Of a stretch of DNA of 64,000 nt, positions 17,253 to 28,003 are shown in pieces. Source of the stretch: Nocardiopsis sp. N85 (GTDB taxonomy: Bacteria > Actinomycetota > Actinomycetes > Streptosporangiales > Streptosporangiaceae). Position 1 is the stretch's first letter. Every line of letters begins with the position of its first letter. The notes beneath the pieces were generated by a model. It saw nothing but the letters and a program-made list of their open reading frames with translations, was not told the DNA's origin and ran no database searches. The stretch covers positions 62,001 to 126,000 of the forward strand of contig NZ_JARBUT010000002.1 of NCBI RefSeq assembly GCF_028882275.1. Reading direction: 5' to 3'. The position numbers and the translations under genes were made by a program.

Positions 17253-18368
17253 TCAGCGATGGGGGTTGACCACGACCTCGACCCGCTGGAACTCCTTGAG
17301 GTCGGTGTAGCCGGAGGTGGCCATGGTGCGCCGCAGCGCACCCATGAGGTTCATGGAACCGTCGCTGGTGGACGCGGGCCCGTGCAGGATCGACGACAGG
17401 TCGCCGATGGTGCCGACGTGCACCCGCTCGCCGCGCGGCAGCTCACCGTGGTGCGCCTCGCTCCCCCAGTGGTAACCGCCGCCGGGGGCCTCGGTGGCGC
17501 GGGCCAGCGGTGAACCGACCATCACCGCGTCGGCGCCGCAGGCCAGGGCCTTGGCGATGTCGCCGCTGGTGGTCATGCCACCATCCGCGAGGACGTGCAC
17601 GTAGCGGCCGCCCGACTCGTCGAGGTAGTCCCGGCGGGCGGCGGCGACGTCACCGATGGCGCTGGCCATCGGCACGGCCACGCCCAGCACGGAGCGGGTG
17701 GTGTGACCCGAACCGCCGCCGAACCCGACCAGGACGCCGGCGGCGCCGGTGCGCATCAGGTGCAGGGCGGCGGTGTAGGTGGCGCAACCGCCGACGACGA
17801 CCGGGACGTCCAGGTCGTAGATGAACTGCTTGAGGTTGAGCGGCTCGGCGCGCCCGGACACGTGCTCGGCCGAGACCGTGGTGCCGCGGATCACGAAGAT
17901 GTCCACGCCCGCGTCGACGACCGCCTTGTGGTACTGGGCGGTGCGCTGCGGGGACAGCCGCGCGGCGGTGACCAGGCCGGCGTCGCGGATCTGCTCGATC
18001 CGGCGGCCGATCAGCTCCTCCTGGATGGGGGCGGAGTAGATCTCCTGGAGCCGCTTGGTGGCGGCGACGTCACCGAGTTCGCGGATCTCCGCCAGCAGGG
18101 GGGCGGGGTCCTCGTAGCGGGTCCACAGACCCTCCAGGTCGAGCACGCCCAGACCGCCCTGGCGGCCGACGGCCACGACCGTCTCCGGCGAGGCCACGCT
18201 GTCCATGGGGCTGACCATGAGCGGCGTCTCGAACCGGTAGGCGTCGATCTGCCAGGCGATCGACACCTCCTCCGGGTCGCGCGTGCGCCGAGCCGGCACG
18301 ATGCCGATCTCGTCGAGCTCGTAGGCCCGGCGCCCGTTCTTGCCCAGCCCGATCTCCACCTGAGCCAA
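17253..18368 (-). CDS. guaB3: GuaB3 family IMP dehydrogenase-like protein
   Basis: 371 residues in the IMPDH/GMP reductase TIM-barrel family, without the CBS pair of true IMP dehydrogenase. The N-terminus VEIGLGKNGRRAYELDEIGI and the segment MVSPMDSVASPETVVAVGRQ are typical of actinobacterial GuaB3. At the active-site loop, where IMP dehydrogenase has GSICTTR with the catalytic Cys, this protein reads GSGHTTR, so that Cys is replaced by His; the reaction is therefore not assured. The start is TTG at 18368, preceded by AGAGGGG at suitable spacing; no in-frame ATG or GTG fits. Its position between guaB and other housekeeping genes is conserved in actinobacteria. Confidence 0.93.
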   Translation of the reverse strand: MAQVEIGLGKNGRRAYELDEIGIVPARRTRDPEEVSIAWQIDAYRFETPLMVSPMDSVASPETVVAVGRQGGLGVLDLEGLWTRYEDPAPLLAEIRELGDVAATKRLQEIYSAPIQEELIGRRIEQIRDAGLVTAARLSPQRTAQYHKAVVDAGVDIFVIRGTTVSAEHVSGRAEPLNLKQFIYDLDVPVVVGGCATYTAALHLMRTGAAGVLVGFGGGSGHTTRSVLGVAVPMASAIGDVAAARRDYLDESGGRYVHVLADGGMTTSGDIAKALACGADAVMVGSPLARATEAPGGGYHWGSEAHHGELPRGERVHVGTIGDLSSILHGPASTSDGSMNLMGALRRTMATSGYTDLKEFQRVEVVVNPHR

Positions 18369-18455
18369 CGATTCGATCCCCTCTGACGTGCTGCCCCGGC
18401 CGTATGACCGGTGCCTGTACTGCCGTCGCGAGTCTATCCGGCCACGGCCGGGGAC

Positions 18456-18490
18456 GGGTCGGACCGCCCGGGAGGTGCTCCGGGCGGCCC
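18456..18490 (-). terminator. Hairpin terminator downstream of the trans-sulfuration gene
   Basis: A CCGCCCGGGAG arm pairs with CTCCGGGCGG around a short GTG loop, four bases past the stop at 18494. The 35-bp element differs at one base from the hairpin at 21204-21238. Confidence 0.75.
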
Positions 18491-18493
18491 ACC

Positions 18494-19663
18494 TCAGGAC
18501 AGGGCCTGCTCCAGGTCCCTCCACAGGTCCTCGACGTCCTCGATGCCCACGCTGACCCGGATCAGCCCGACGGAGATCCCCGCCGCCGCCAACCCCTCCG
18601 CGTCCAGTTGCCGGTGCGACGTGGTCGCCGGGTGCATGACCAGCGTCCGGACGTCGCCCAGCGAGGGGGCGAGCGCGGCCAGCCTCACCCGCGAGGCGAA
18701 CGACCGGCCCGCCGAGAGCCCGCCGGCCAGGTCGAAGGCGAGGACTCCCCCGAACCCGCCGTCCAGGATCCGTCGCGCGGTCGCGTGCCCGGGGTCCTCG
18801 GGCAGGCCCGGGTAGCGCACCCGGGCGACGGCCGGGTGCGCCGCCAGCCGCTCGGCGAGCTCCTGCGCGTTGGCGCAGTGCCGCTCCATCCGCACCGCGA
18901 GCGTGCTCAGGCCGCGGGAGACGAGCCAGGCGGCGAAGGGGTCCATGACGGCGCCGAACTCGGCGGTGCGCGAGCGCACCGTGTCCAGGGTGTCGGGGTC
19001 GGCGAACACCGCCACACCCCCGATGGTGTCGGAGTGGCCGCCCATGTACTTGGTCGCCGAGTGGACGACGACGTCGGCCCCGTGTTCGAGGGGTCGACAC
19101 AGCAGCGGGGTCGCGAAGGTGTTGTCCACGACCGTCGTCGCGCCGACGGCCCGGGCGAGCGCCGTGAGCACGGGCAGGTCGACCACCTGCCCGGTCGGGT
19201 TGGAGATGGTCTCCAGGAACAGCACGCGGGTGTCCGGGCGCAGCGCGGCGCGCACGGACTCCGGGTCCCCGCCGTCGACCCGGGTGACCTCGATCCCCCA
19301 GCGGGTGCGCAGCGCGTCCAGCAGGTCCTGGGTCCCCCCGTACAGCCGGTCCTGGGCGACCACGTGGCCGCCGGTGTCGAGGAGGGCCCAGAGGGTGGCC
19401 GAGATCGCGCCCATCCCCGAGGCGGAGGCGATCGCCCCCGCCCCGTTCTCCAGGTCGGCCACCGTGCTCTCCAGCGCGTCGATGGTCGGGTTTCCGTAGC
19501 GGGCGTACACGTACGGGGCGCCCGGACCCTGGAACGCCTCGGCCATGGCGTCGGTGTCGGCGAAGGAGAAGGTGTGCCCCTGATAGAGGGGCACGCCCAG
19601 CGGGGTGCTGCCCGCGGTCGCGGGGACGGGCTGGTGGACGGTTCTCGTGCCGGGGTGCGTCAT
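18494..19663 (-). CDS. PLP-dependent trans-sulfuration enzyme (cystathionine gamma-synthase/lyase or methionine gamma-lyase type)
   Basis: 389 residues of the Cys/Met-metabolism PLP family. The active-site Lys is in VVHSATKYMGGHSD; YARYGNPTIDALE, ASGMGAISATLWALL and ETISNPTGQVVD are family signatures, with APSLGDVRTLVMHPATTSH near the C-terminus. Family motifs do not settle whether it makes or breaks cystathionine, or acts on methionine or homocysteine. The start is ATG at 19663; CAGACT seven bases upstream suggests a leaderless message. It is divergent from a MocR regulator, itself PLP-binding, across only 61 bp, so regulation by PLP or amino-acid supply is likely. Confidence 0.9.
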   Translation of the reverse strand: MTHPGTRTVHQPVPATAGSTPLGVPLYQGHTFSFADTDAMAEAFQGPGAPYVYARYGNPTIDALESTVADLENGAGAIASASGMGAISATLWALLDTGGHVVAQDRLYGGTQDLLDALRTRWGIEVTRVDGGDPESVRAALRPDTRVLFLETISNPTGQVVDLPVLTALARAVGATTVVDNTFATPLLCRPLEHGADVVVHSATKYMGGHSDTIGGVAVFADPDTLDTVRSRTAEFGAVMDPFAAWLVSRGLSTLAVRMERHCANAQELAERLAAHPAVARVRYPGLPEDPGHATARRILDGGFGGVLAFDLAGGLSAGRSFASRVRLAALAPSLGDVRTLVMHPATTSHRQLDAEGLAAAGISVGLIRVSVGIEDVEDLWRDLEQALS

Positions 19664-19702
19664 GGGATCCAGTCTGGTCGGGGCCCGATCCCTCCGGCAG
19701 AG

Positions 19703-19720
19703 CCAATCCGGCACAATTGG
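19703..19720. promoter_or_regulatory. Inverted repeat in the MocR/trans-sulfuration promoter
   Basis: CCAAT-N8-ATTGG lies in the 61-bp divergent gap. CACAAT (19712-19717), a possible -10 for mocR, overlaps its right arm and ends seven bases before the ATG. MocR binding here would affect both genes. Confidence 0.5.
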
Positions 19721-19724
19721 CCGC

Positions 19725-21191
19725 ATGGGAGATCCGATCCGCGCCGACGGCCTGTCCTCCCTGCTCGGCCGCTGGGCGGCCGGGCGCGGCCCGCTCTACC
19801 GACTCCTCGCCTCCCGCATCCGCTCCCTGACCGAGGAGGGAACGCTCGCACCGGGCACGGGGCTGCCCGCCGAACGGCCGCTCGCCGCGCACCTCAGCGT
19901 GGGCCGCGGCACCGTGGTCCGCGCCTACGACCTGCTCCGCGACGAGGGCGTCCTGGTCCGCCGCCGGGGCAGCGGCACCGCCGTGGCCCCGCGAGCCGTG
20001 CCGGAACCGGACGCGGGCGGGGTCCCGCGGTACGGCATGGCGTTCCTCGGCATGTTCGAGGAGCCTCCCCCGGCGTCCCTGGTGTTGACCTGCGCGGCCC
20101 CCGACTCCCCGCCGCCCGAACTGGGCCGTGCCTACCGGGAGGCGGTCGGGCGGCTGGCCGGGTTCTCCGACGACATCGGCTACCACCCGGCGGGCCTGCG
20201 GGAACTCCGGGAGGCCATCGCCGACCGGTTCACCGTGCGCGGCCTGCCCACGACCCCCGAGGAGGTGCTCGTCACCAGCGGCGCCCAGCAGGCGCTGGAC
20301 CTCCTGGTGGGCTGTCACGTCCTGCCCGGTGACACCGTGGTCGCCGAACGTCCCACCTACCCGGGCGCGCTGGCGCTGTTCGACGAGGCGGCGGCGGTGG
20401 TGCGCACGGTCGACACCGGGCCCGAGGGCGTGGACGTTCCCGCCCTGCTGGCCGCGATGGCCGACAGGCCGGCCCTGACCTACCTGGTGCCCTCGTTCCA
20501 CAACCCGACCGGGACGGTCCTGGCTCCGCTGTACCGACGGCGGATCGCCGCCGCGGCGGGGGCGCACGGACTGCTCGTCGTCGACGACGAGACCATGGTG
20601 GACCTGGGGTTCGAGGGGTCGCCGCCCGGTCCGCTGGCCTCCTACCCGGGAGGGGAGCGGATCGTCACGGTCGGTTCGTTGAGCAAACTGGCCTGGGGCG
20701 GGCTGCGGGTGGGATGGATCCGCGCGCGGCCACCGGTGATGGAGCGGCTGCGCCGCGCGAAGGCGCTGTCCGACATGGGCGGGGACGTCGTCTCCCAGCT
20801 GGCCGCCGCGTCGCTGCTGCGCGATCCCGACGCGCTCGTCCGGCGCCGCCGGGCGGAGCTGCGGACCGGGCACGACCGGCTGGCGGCCGAGCTGGACCGT
20901 GAGCTGCCGGACTGGCGGTACACCCCCGCGACGGGCGGGCAGACGCTGTGGGTCCGCATGCCGCACGGCGACTCCGCGTCGTTCGCGCAGGTCGCGCTGC
21001 GCCACGGGGTGGCCCTGCTGCCCGGGGCGGCGCTGTGCGCCGGGGGCGGCGGAGAGGCGTGGCTGCGCCTGCCGTTCCTCGCCCCGGAGGAGACCCTGGC
21101 CACGGCCGTGCGACGGATCGCCGACGCCTGGGAGCACTATCGCTCCGCCGGAGGGCCGCGGACCGCGTCGCCGCGCATCATGGCCGTGTGA
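19725..21191 (+). CDS. MocR family regulator (GntR helix-turn-helix fused to aminotransferase fold)
   Basis: 488 residues. The N-terminal GntR winged helix (about 20-95) contains LPAERPLAAHLSVGRGTVVRAYDLL split across its helices. A linker leads to a fold-type I aminotransferase domain with TSGAQQALDLL, PSFHNPTG and the PLP-binding Lys in VGSLSKLAWGGLRVGW. MocR proteins use PLP or PLP-amino-acid adducts as effectors rather than for catalysis. The divergent trans-sulfuration gene is the obvious target. The start is ATG at 19725; the message appears leaderless. The 3' end faces guaB across a shared hairpin. Confidence 0.92.
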   Translation: MGDPIRADGLSSLLGRWAAGRGPLYRLLASRIRSLTEEGTLAPGTGLPAERPLAAHLSVGRGTVVRAYDLLRDEGVLVRRRGSGTAVAPRAVPEPDAGGVPRYGMAFLGMFEEPPPASLVLTCAAPDSPPPELGRAYREAVGRLAGFSDDIGYHPAGLRELREAIADRFTVRGLPTTPEEVLVTSGAQQALDLLVGCHVLPGDTVVAERPTYPGALALFDEAAAVVRTVDTGPEGVDVPALLAAMADRPALTYLVPSFHNPTGTVLAPLYRRRIAAAAGAHGLLVVDDETMVDLGFEGSPPGPLASYPGGERIVTVGSLSKLAWGGLRVGWIRARPPVMERLRRAKALSDMGGDVVSQLAAASLLRDPDALVRRRRAELRTGHDRLAAELDRELPDWRYTPATGGQTLWVRMPHGDSASFAQVALRHGVALLPGAALCAGGGGEAWLRLPFLAPEETLATAVRRIADAWEHYRSAGGPRTASPRIMAV

Positions 21192-21203
21192 GGGCGGAGA
21201 AAC

Positions 21204-21239
21204 GGGTCGGGCCGCCCGGGAGGTGCTCCGGGCGGCCCG
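21204..21239. terminator. Bidirectional hairpin between mocR and guaB
   Basis: GGGCCGCCCGGGAG pairs with CTCCGGGCGGCCC around a GTG loop, between two convergent genes (stops at 21191 and 21253). Nearly identical to the element at 18456-18490. Confidence 0.8.
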
Positions 21240-21252
21240 TGACGGCGTGGTG

Positions 21253-23159
<1,907 letters not shown>

Positions 23160-23813
23160 TCAGGGGAGGAGTCGGTTCGCCACGGCCACCTGCCGAAGCC
23201 GAGCGATAGCCCGGTGCTGGGCGACCCGTACCGCACCCGCCGACATTCCAAGTACATGTCCCGTCTCATCCGCTGTCAGTCCTGCGATCACCCTCATGAT
23301 CAGCAGTGTGCGCTGTAGTTCCGGGAGCTCTTCGAGCAGCTCCCTGGCGCGTTGGGCCTCGATGACCCGCACCGCCGCCTCCTCCGGGCCGGGCGCCTCG
23401 TCGGGGTGGTCCGGAACGGTGTCGGTCGAGACCAGTTCGACCCTGCCGGCACCGCGCAGGGTGTCGGCCACCTTGTGCGCGGCGATCCCGAAGACGAAGG
23501 AGGCGAAGGGCCGGCCCCGATCCTGGTAGCGGGGAACCGCCGAGAGCAGGGCGATGCAGACCTCTTGGGCCACGTCGTCGGAGTAGTGGGCCAGCCCGGA
23601 GACCCGGGCCAGCCGGGCCCGGCAGTAACGGACCACCATGGGGCGGACCTCTCGGAGGAGCGAGTCCATGGCCCCGTCCTCCCCTCGGACCGCACGCGAT
23701 CCCAGGCTGTTCAGGCCGGTATCGCGTGAGGTGGGATCGGGTTCCCCTGGTGTCCCTGGCCGCTGCGCGGTAACGCCCCCCCGGGCGTTTGCATCCGTCA
23801 CGCTAGTGATCAT
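23160..23813 (-). CDS. SigD/ShbA-like RNA polymerase sigma factor
   Basis: Group 4-like sigma-70 protein. Region 2 reads [22 protein letters not shown], then [20 protein letters not shown] and [22 protein letters not shown]; region 4 reads [20 protein letters not shown] with the helix-turn-helix [20 protein letters not shown]. These match mycobacterial SigD and streptomycete ShbA, which is also encoded near guaB. The start is uncertain: ATG at 23813 gives 217 residues, TTG at 23849 adds twelve, and ATG at 23669 would cut into region 2. No partner anti-sigma gene is adjacent. A perfect inverted repeat lies just upstream. Confidence 0.88.
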   Translation of the reverse strand: MITSVTDANARGGVTAQRPGTPGEPDPTSRDTGLNSLGSRAVRGEDGAMDSLLREVRPMVVRYCRARLARVSGLAHYSDDVAQEVCIALLSAVPRYQDRGRPFASFVFGIAAHKVADTLRGAGRVELVSTDTVPDHPDEAPGPEEAAVRVIEAQRARELLEELPELQRTLLIMRVIAGLTADETGHVLGMSAGAVRVAQHRAIARLRQVAVANRLLP

Positions 23814-23863
23814 GCCCCCGCCGACCGACTTGACCGCCCCAATCGCCAACTACGGAATGGTCA

Positions 23864-23889
23864 CGTTTTGGAAAATTCACCCCAAAACG
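23864..23889. promoter_or_regulatory. Perfect inverted repeat upstream of the sigma gene
   Basis: CGTTTTGG (23864-23871), ten bases, CCAAAACG (23882-23889). AT-rich against its surroundings and about 50-75 bp upstream of the possible starts, so it sits where an operator or -35 region would be. Confidence 0.6.
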
Positions 23890-23992
23890 GTACCGGACTC
23901 ACGGCCGAACGTGAGACCCGCGTGATAGGGAGCACCCTCCGAGGCTCCTGAGGACGCCCCTCCGCGACCTCGGGTCACGGCCCGCACAGGCC

Positions 23993-24029
23993 GGTGGGCC
24001 GGTCCCGGATACCCCCGGGCCGGCCCACC
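23993..24029 (-). terminator. groEL terminator
   Basis: GGTGGGCCGG (23993-24002) pairs perfectly with CCGGCCCACC (24020-24029), 29 bp beyond the groEL stop; further pairing CCCGG/CCGGG is possible inside the loop. Confidence 0.7.
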
Positions 24030-24057
24030 GTCGACGTCCGCGAACGGATCGGGTCCG

Positions 24058-25779
<1,722 letters not shown>

Positions 25780-26091
25780 CTACTTCTCGACGACCGCGAG
25801 GAGATCGCGGGCGGAGAGGACCAGGTACTCCTGGCCGTCGTACTTGACCTCGGTGCCGCCGTACTTGCTGTAGAGGACGACGTCGCCGACCTTCACGTCC
25901 AGCGGGATGCGCTTGTCACCCTCGTCGTCCCAACGGCCCGGGCCCACCGCGAGGACCTCGCCCTCCTGGGGCTTCTCCTTGGCGGTGTCCGGAATGACCA
26001 GACCGGAAGCGGTGGTCTGCTCGGCCTCCAGGGCCTTGACCACGACACGGTCCTCAAGCGGCTTCAGCACGGTCTTGGTGGCGGTCGACAC
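25780..26091 (-). CDS. groES: Co-chaperonin GroES
   Basis: Heptameric lid of the GroEL cage; 103 residues, standard length. It begins with [15 protein letters not shown] and carries the mobile loop [19 protein letters not shown] and the roof segment [19 protein letters not shown]. The start is GTG at 26091 ([10 protein letters not shown], read as Met), with the strong Shine-Dalgarno GGGGGAGG. First gene of the operon; the CIRCE element lies about 125 bp upstream. Confidence 0.97.
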   Translation of the reverse strand: MSTATKTVLKPLEDRVVVKALEAEQTTASGLVIPDTAKEKPQEGEVLAVGPGRWDDEGDKRIPLDVKVGDVVLYSKYGGTEVKYDGQEYLVLSARDLLAVVEK

Positions 26092-26215
26092 TGTGTGACC
26101 TCCCCCTTCAAAGTTTCGGTGTCCACTTCGGCCCGTGCGAAGGCACGGACCGGTTAAGGAAAAGGGGCGACCGCGGCGGTCTGTCGTCGCGGGTGCCAGA
26201 CCGGCCTCGTCGCGA

Positions 26216-26242
26216 TTAGCACTCTACCCCCGAGAGTGCCAG
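26216..26242. promoter_or_regulatory. CIRCE element (HrcA operator)
   Basis: TTAGCACTC, nine bases, GAGTGCCAG: the left arm matches the CIRCE consensus exactly and the right arm (consensus GAGTGCTAA) matches seven of nine. It lies upstream of groES, as expected for HrcA heat-shock repression. Confidence 0.9.
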
Positions 26243-26324
26243 AATGGAAATGTGACCGTGACCCCTGGTCGGTGGCGTCGGTGAACCGGCATCGCCGGGT
26301 GGACCCATCCTGTGAGGGAGACCC

Positions 26325-27551
26325 ATGCGCGTGCCCGCGTTCGAGGCCCTGCTGACCGACGCGGGCCGTGAGCTGCTGGCGTCGGTGGACGACGCCGAGG
26401 CGACCCGGGACGCGCTGGCGGCGGCCTCCCGGTTGCGCGAGGACCCACGGGTGGCCGGCCTCGACCCCGATCTACCCGTTTCCGAGCTGGTGAACGCGAT
26501 CCTGACGCAGATTTCGCTGCGCGTTCGCGGGCGCGTCAAGTTCGGTGCCCTCGCCGATCGGATGTTCTTCACCCCGAACGGTCTGGAGCAGTCCACCCGG
26601 GGTTCGGTGGCCGCCCACCGCGCCGAGCGGATCTCCACGGTGGGTCCGGGCCCGGCCGGGGACCTGTGCTGCGGGATCGGTGCCGACCTGTTGGCCCTGG
26701 CCGGCCGGGGCGTCCCGGTGGAGGGCGTCGACCTGGACCCGCTGACCGTGGCGGTGGCACGGGCCAACATCGCGGCACTGGGGCTGGGCGACGTGGCCCG
26801 GGTGCGCGAGGGGGACGTCACGGAGGTCGCCCCCGGCGCCTACCCCCTGCTGGTGTGCGACCCGGCACGGCGCGGCGGACGCGGCCGGGTGTTCGATCCG
26901 GCGGCCTACTCGCCGCCGTGGGACGTGGCCGTCGGGCTGGCGGAGGGTTCGGCCGCGGCCTGCCTGAAGGCGGCGCCGGGGATCCCGCACGAGGTGCTGC
27001 CCGCCGGGGCGGACACCGAGTGGATCTCGGTGGACGGCGAACTGAAGGAGGCGGCGTTGTGGTTCGGCGACCTGGCCGGGGGGCCGCGGCGCCGGGCGAC
27101 GGTGCTGTCCGAGCGCGACGGCGCGCGGACCCGCCTGGACGAGGAACCCGGCCTGGGACCGGCCCCGGTGGGGGCGGCCCGACGCTACCTGTACGACCCG
27201 GACCCCGCGGTGGTCCGCTCACACCTGGTCGCCGAGGCGGTCGCCCGAGTGAACGGGGCGCTGCTGGACGAGCGGATCGCCTACTTCACGGCCGATGAGG
27301 CGGTGCGCTCGCCGCTGTGGCGGGTACTGGAGGTGACCGAGGTGCTGCCGTTCTCCCTGAAGCGCCTGCGATCGGCGTTGCGGGAGCGCAAGGTGGGGAC
27401 GGTGACGGTGATGAAACGGGGGTCGGCGGTGGACACCGAGAAGCTGCGCCGCGACCTCAGGGCCTCCGGCCCGGAGTCGGCGACGGTGGTCCTCACCCGC
27501 GTCGGGGAGCGCCCCTTCGCCCTCCTGTGCCGCGAACTCCCCGCCGCCTGA
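26325..27551 (+). CDS. Class I SAM-dependent methyltransferase with THUMP-like C-terminal domain
   Basis: 408 residues. The helical N-terminus (1-90) is followed by a Rossmann methyltransferase domain with GDLCCGIGADLLALAGRG (motif I), EGVDLDPLTVAVARANIAAL (motif II) and LLVCDPARRGG in the motif IV position. The C-terminal 80 residues (PFSLKRLRSALRERKVGTVT to the end) match the THUMP-like domain found in this actinobacterial family. RNA is the likely substrate by analogy, but the site is unknown. The start is ATG at 26325 with AGGGAG upstream. It is divergent from groES; the CIRCE lies between them. Confidence 0.9.
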   Translation: MRVPAFEALLTDAGRELLASVDDAEATRDALAAASRLREDPRVAGLDPDLPVSELVNAILTQISLRVRGRVKFGALADRMFFTPNGLEQSTRGSVAAHRAERISTVGPGPAGDLCCGIGADLLALAGRGVPVEGVDLDPLTVAVARANIAALGLGDVARVREGDVTEVAPGAYPLLVCDPARRGGRGRVFDPAAYSPPWDVAVGLAEGSAAACLKAAPGIPHEVLPAGADTEWISVDGELKEAALWFGDLAGGPRRRATVLSERDGARTRLDEEPGLGPAPVGAARRYLYDPDPAVVRSHLVAEAVARVNGALLDERIAYFTADEAVRSPLWRVLEVTEVLPFSLKRLRSALRERKVGTVTVMKRGSAVDTEKLRRDLRASGPESATVVLTRVGERPFALLCRELPAA

Positions 27552-28003
27552 CCCTCCCGCCGGGGACGGCCGTCCCGGAAACGACCGCGCACAGTCGGTT
27601 CGTCCCTTACATGACCAGGGACGACGCCCTGGATCACCCGACGTCGCGACGGTCACCCAGCGTGGAACGCGAGGTATCGGATCGTTATCTCGTGGAGCGA
27701 GATCTTTCGCCGCTCCCTGGGGCGAAGGCGCTCCGTGTCGTTAGACTGGCCGGGCGATTCCCTCCCTTCTCATGGGTTCATCCGGAAGGCCGTGCGTGAG
27801 TGATCCGCAACGCGGTTCGGTCGACGTTCCATCTTCGCCTCTCTCGCATACGCACAGTCACACTCTGATCACATTGGGGCACGAACGGCTGCGGGAGTGC
27901 CACCCATCCGGGGACCATCGAGAACCCGACCTGCCCGGAACACCCACCGTCCATTCCCCCGGGCCAGGTGTCGGGAGCGCCAGAGACAACAAGGAGCACC
28001 TCG
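27552..28003. other. Intergenic region upstream of the coiled-coil gene
   Basis: 452 bp without a convincing gene. It contains a small GGGACGGCCGTCCC palindrome just after the methyltransferase stop, a possible -10 TAGACT near 27743, and relatively AT-rich sequence around 27830-27880 that may hold the promoter of the next gene. Confidence 0.5.

Noticed and set aside
17253-21137. Single 1294-codon protein fused to GuaB3
   Set aside because: The upstream part runs antisense to mocR and out of frame with the trans-sulfuration gene; a TTG with a ribosome site at 18368 gives the normal GuaB3 length.
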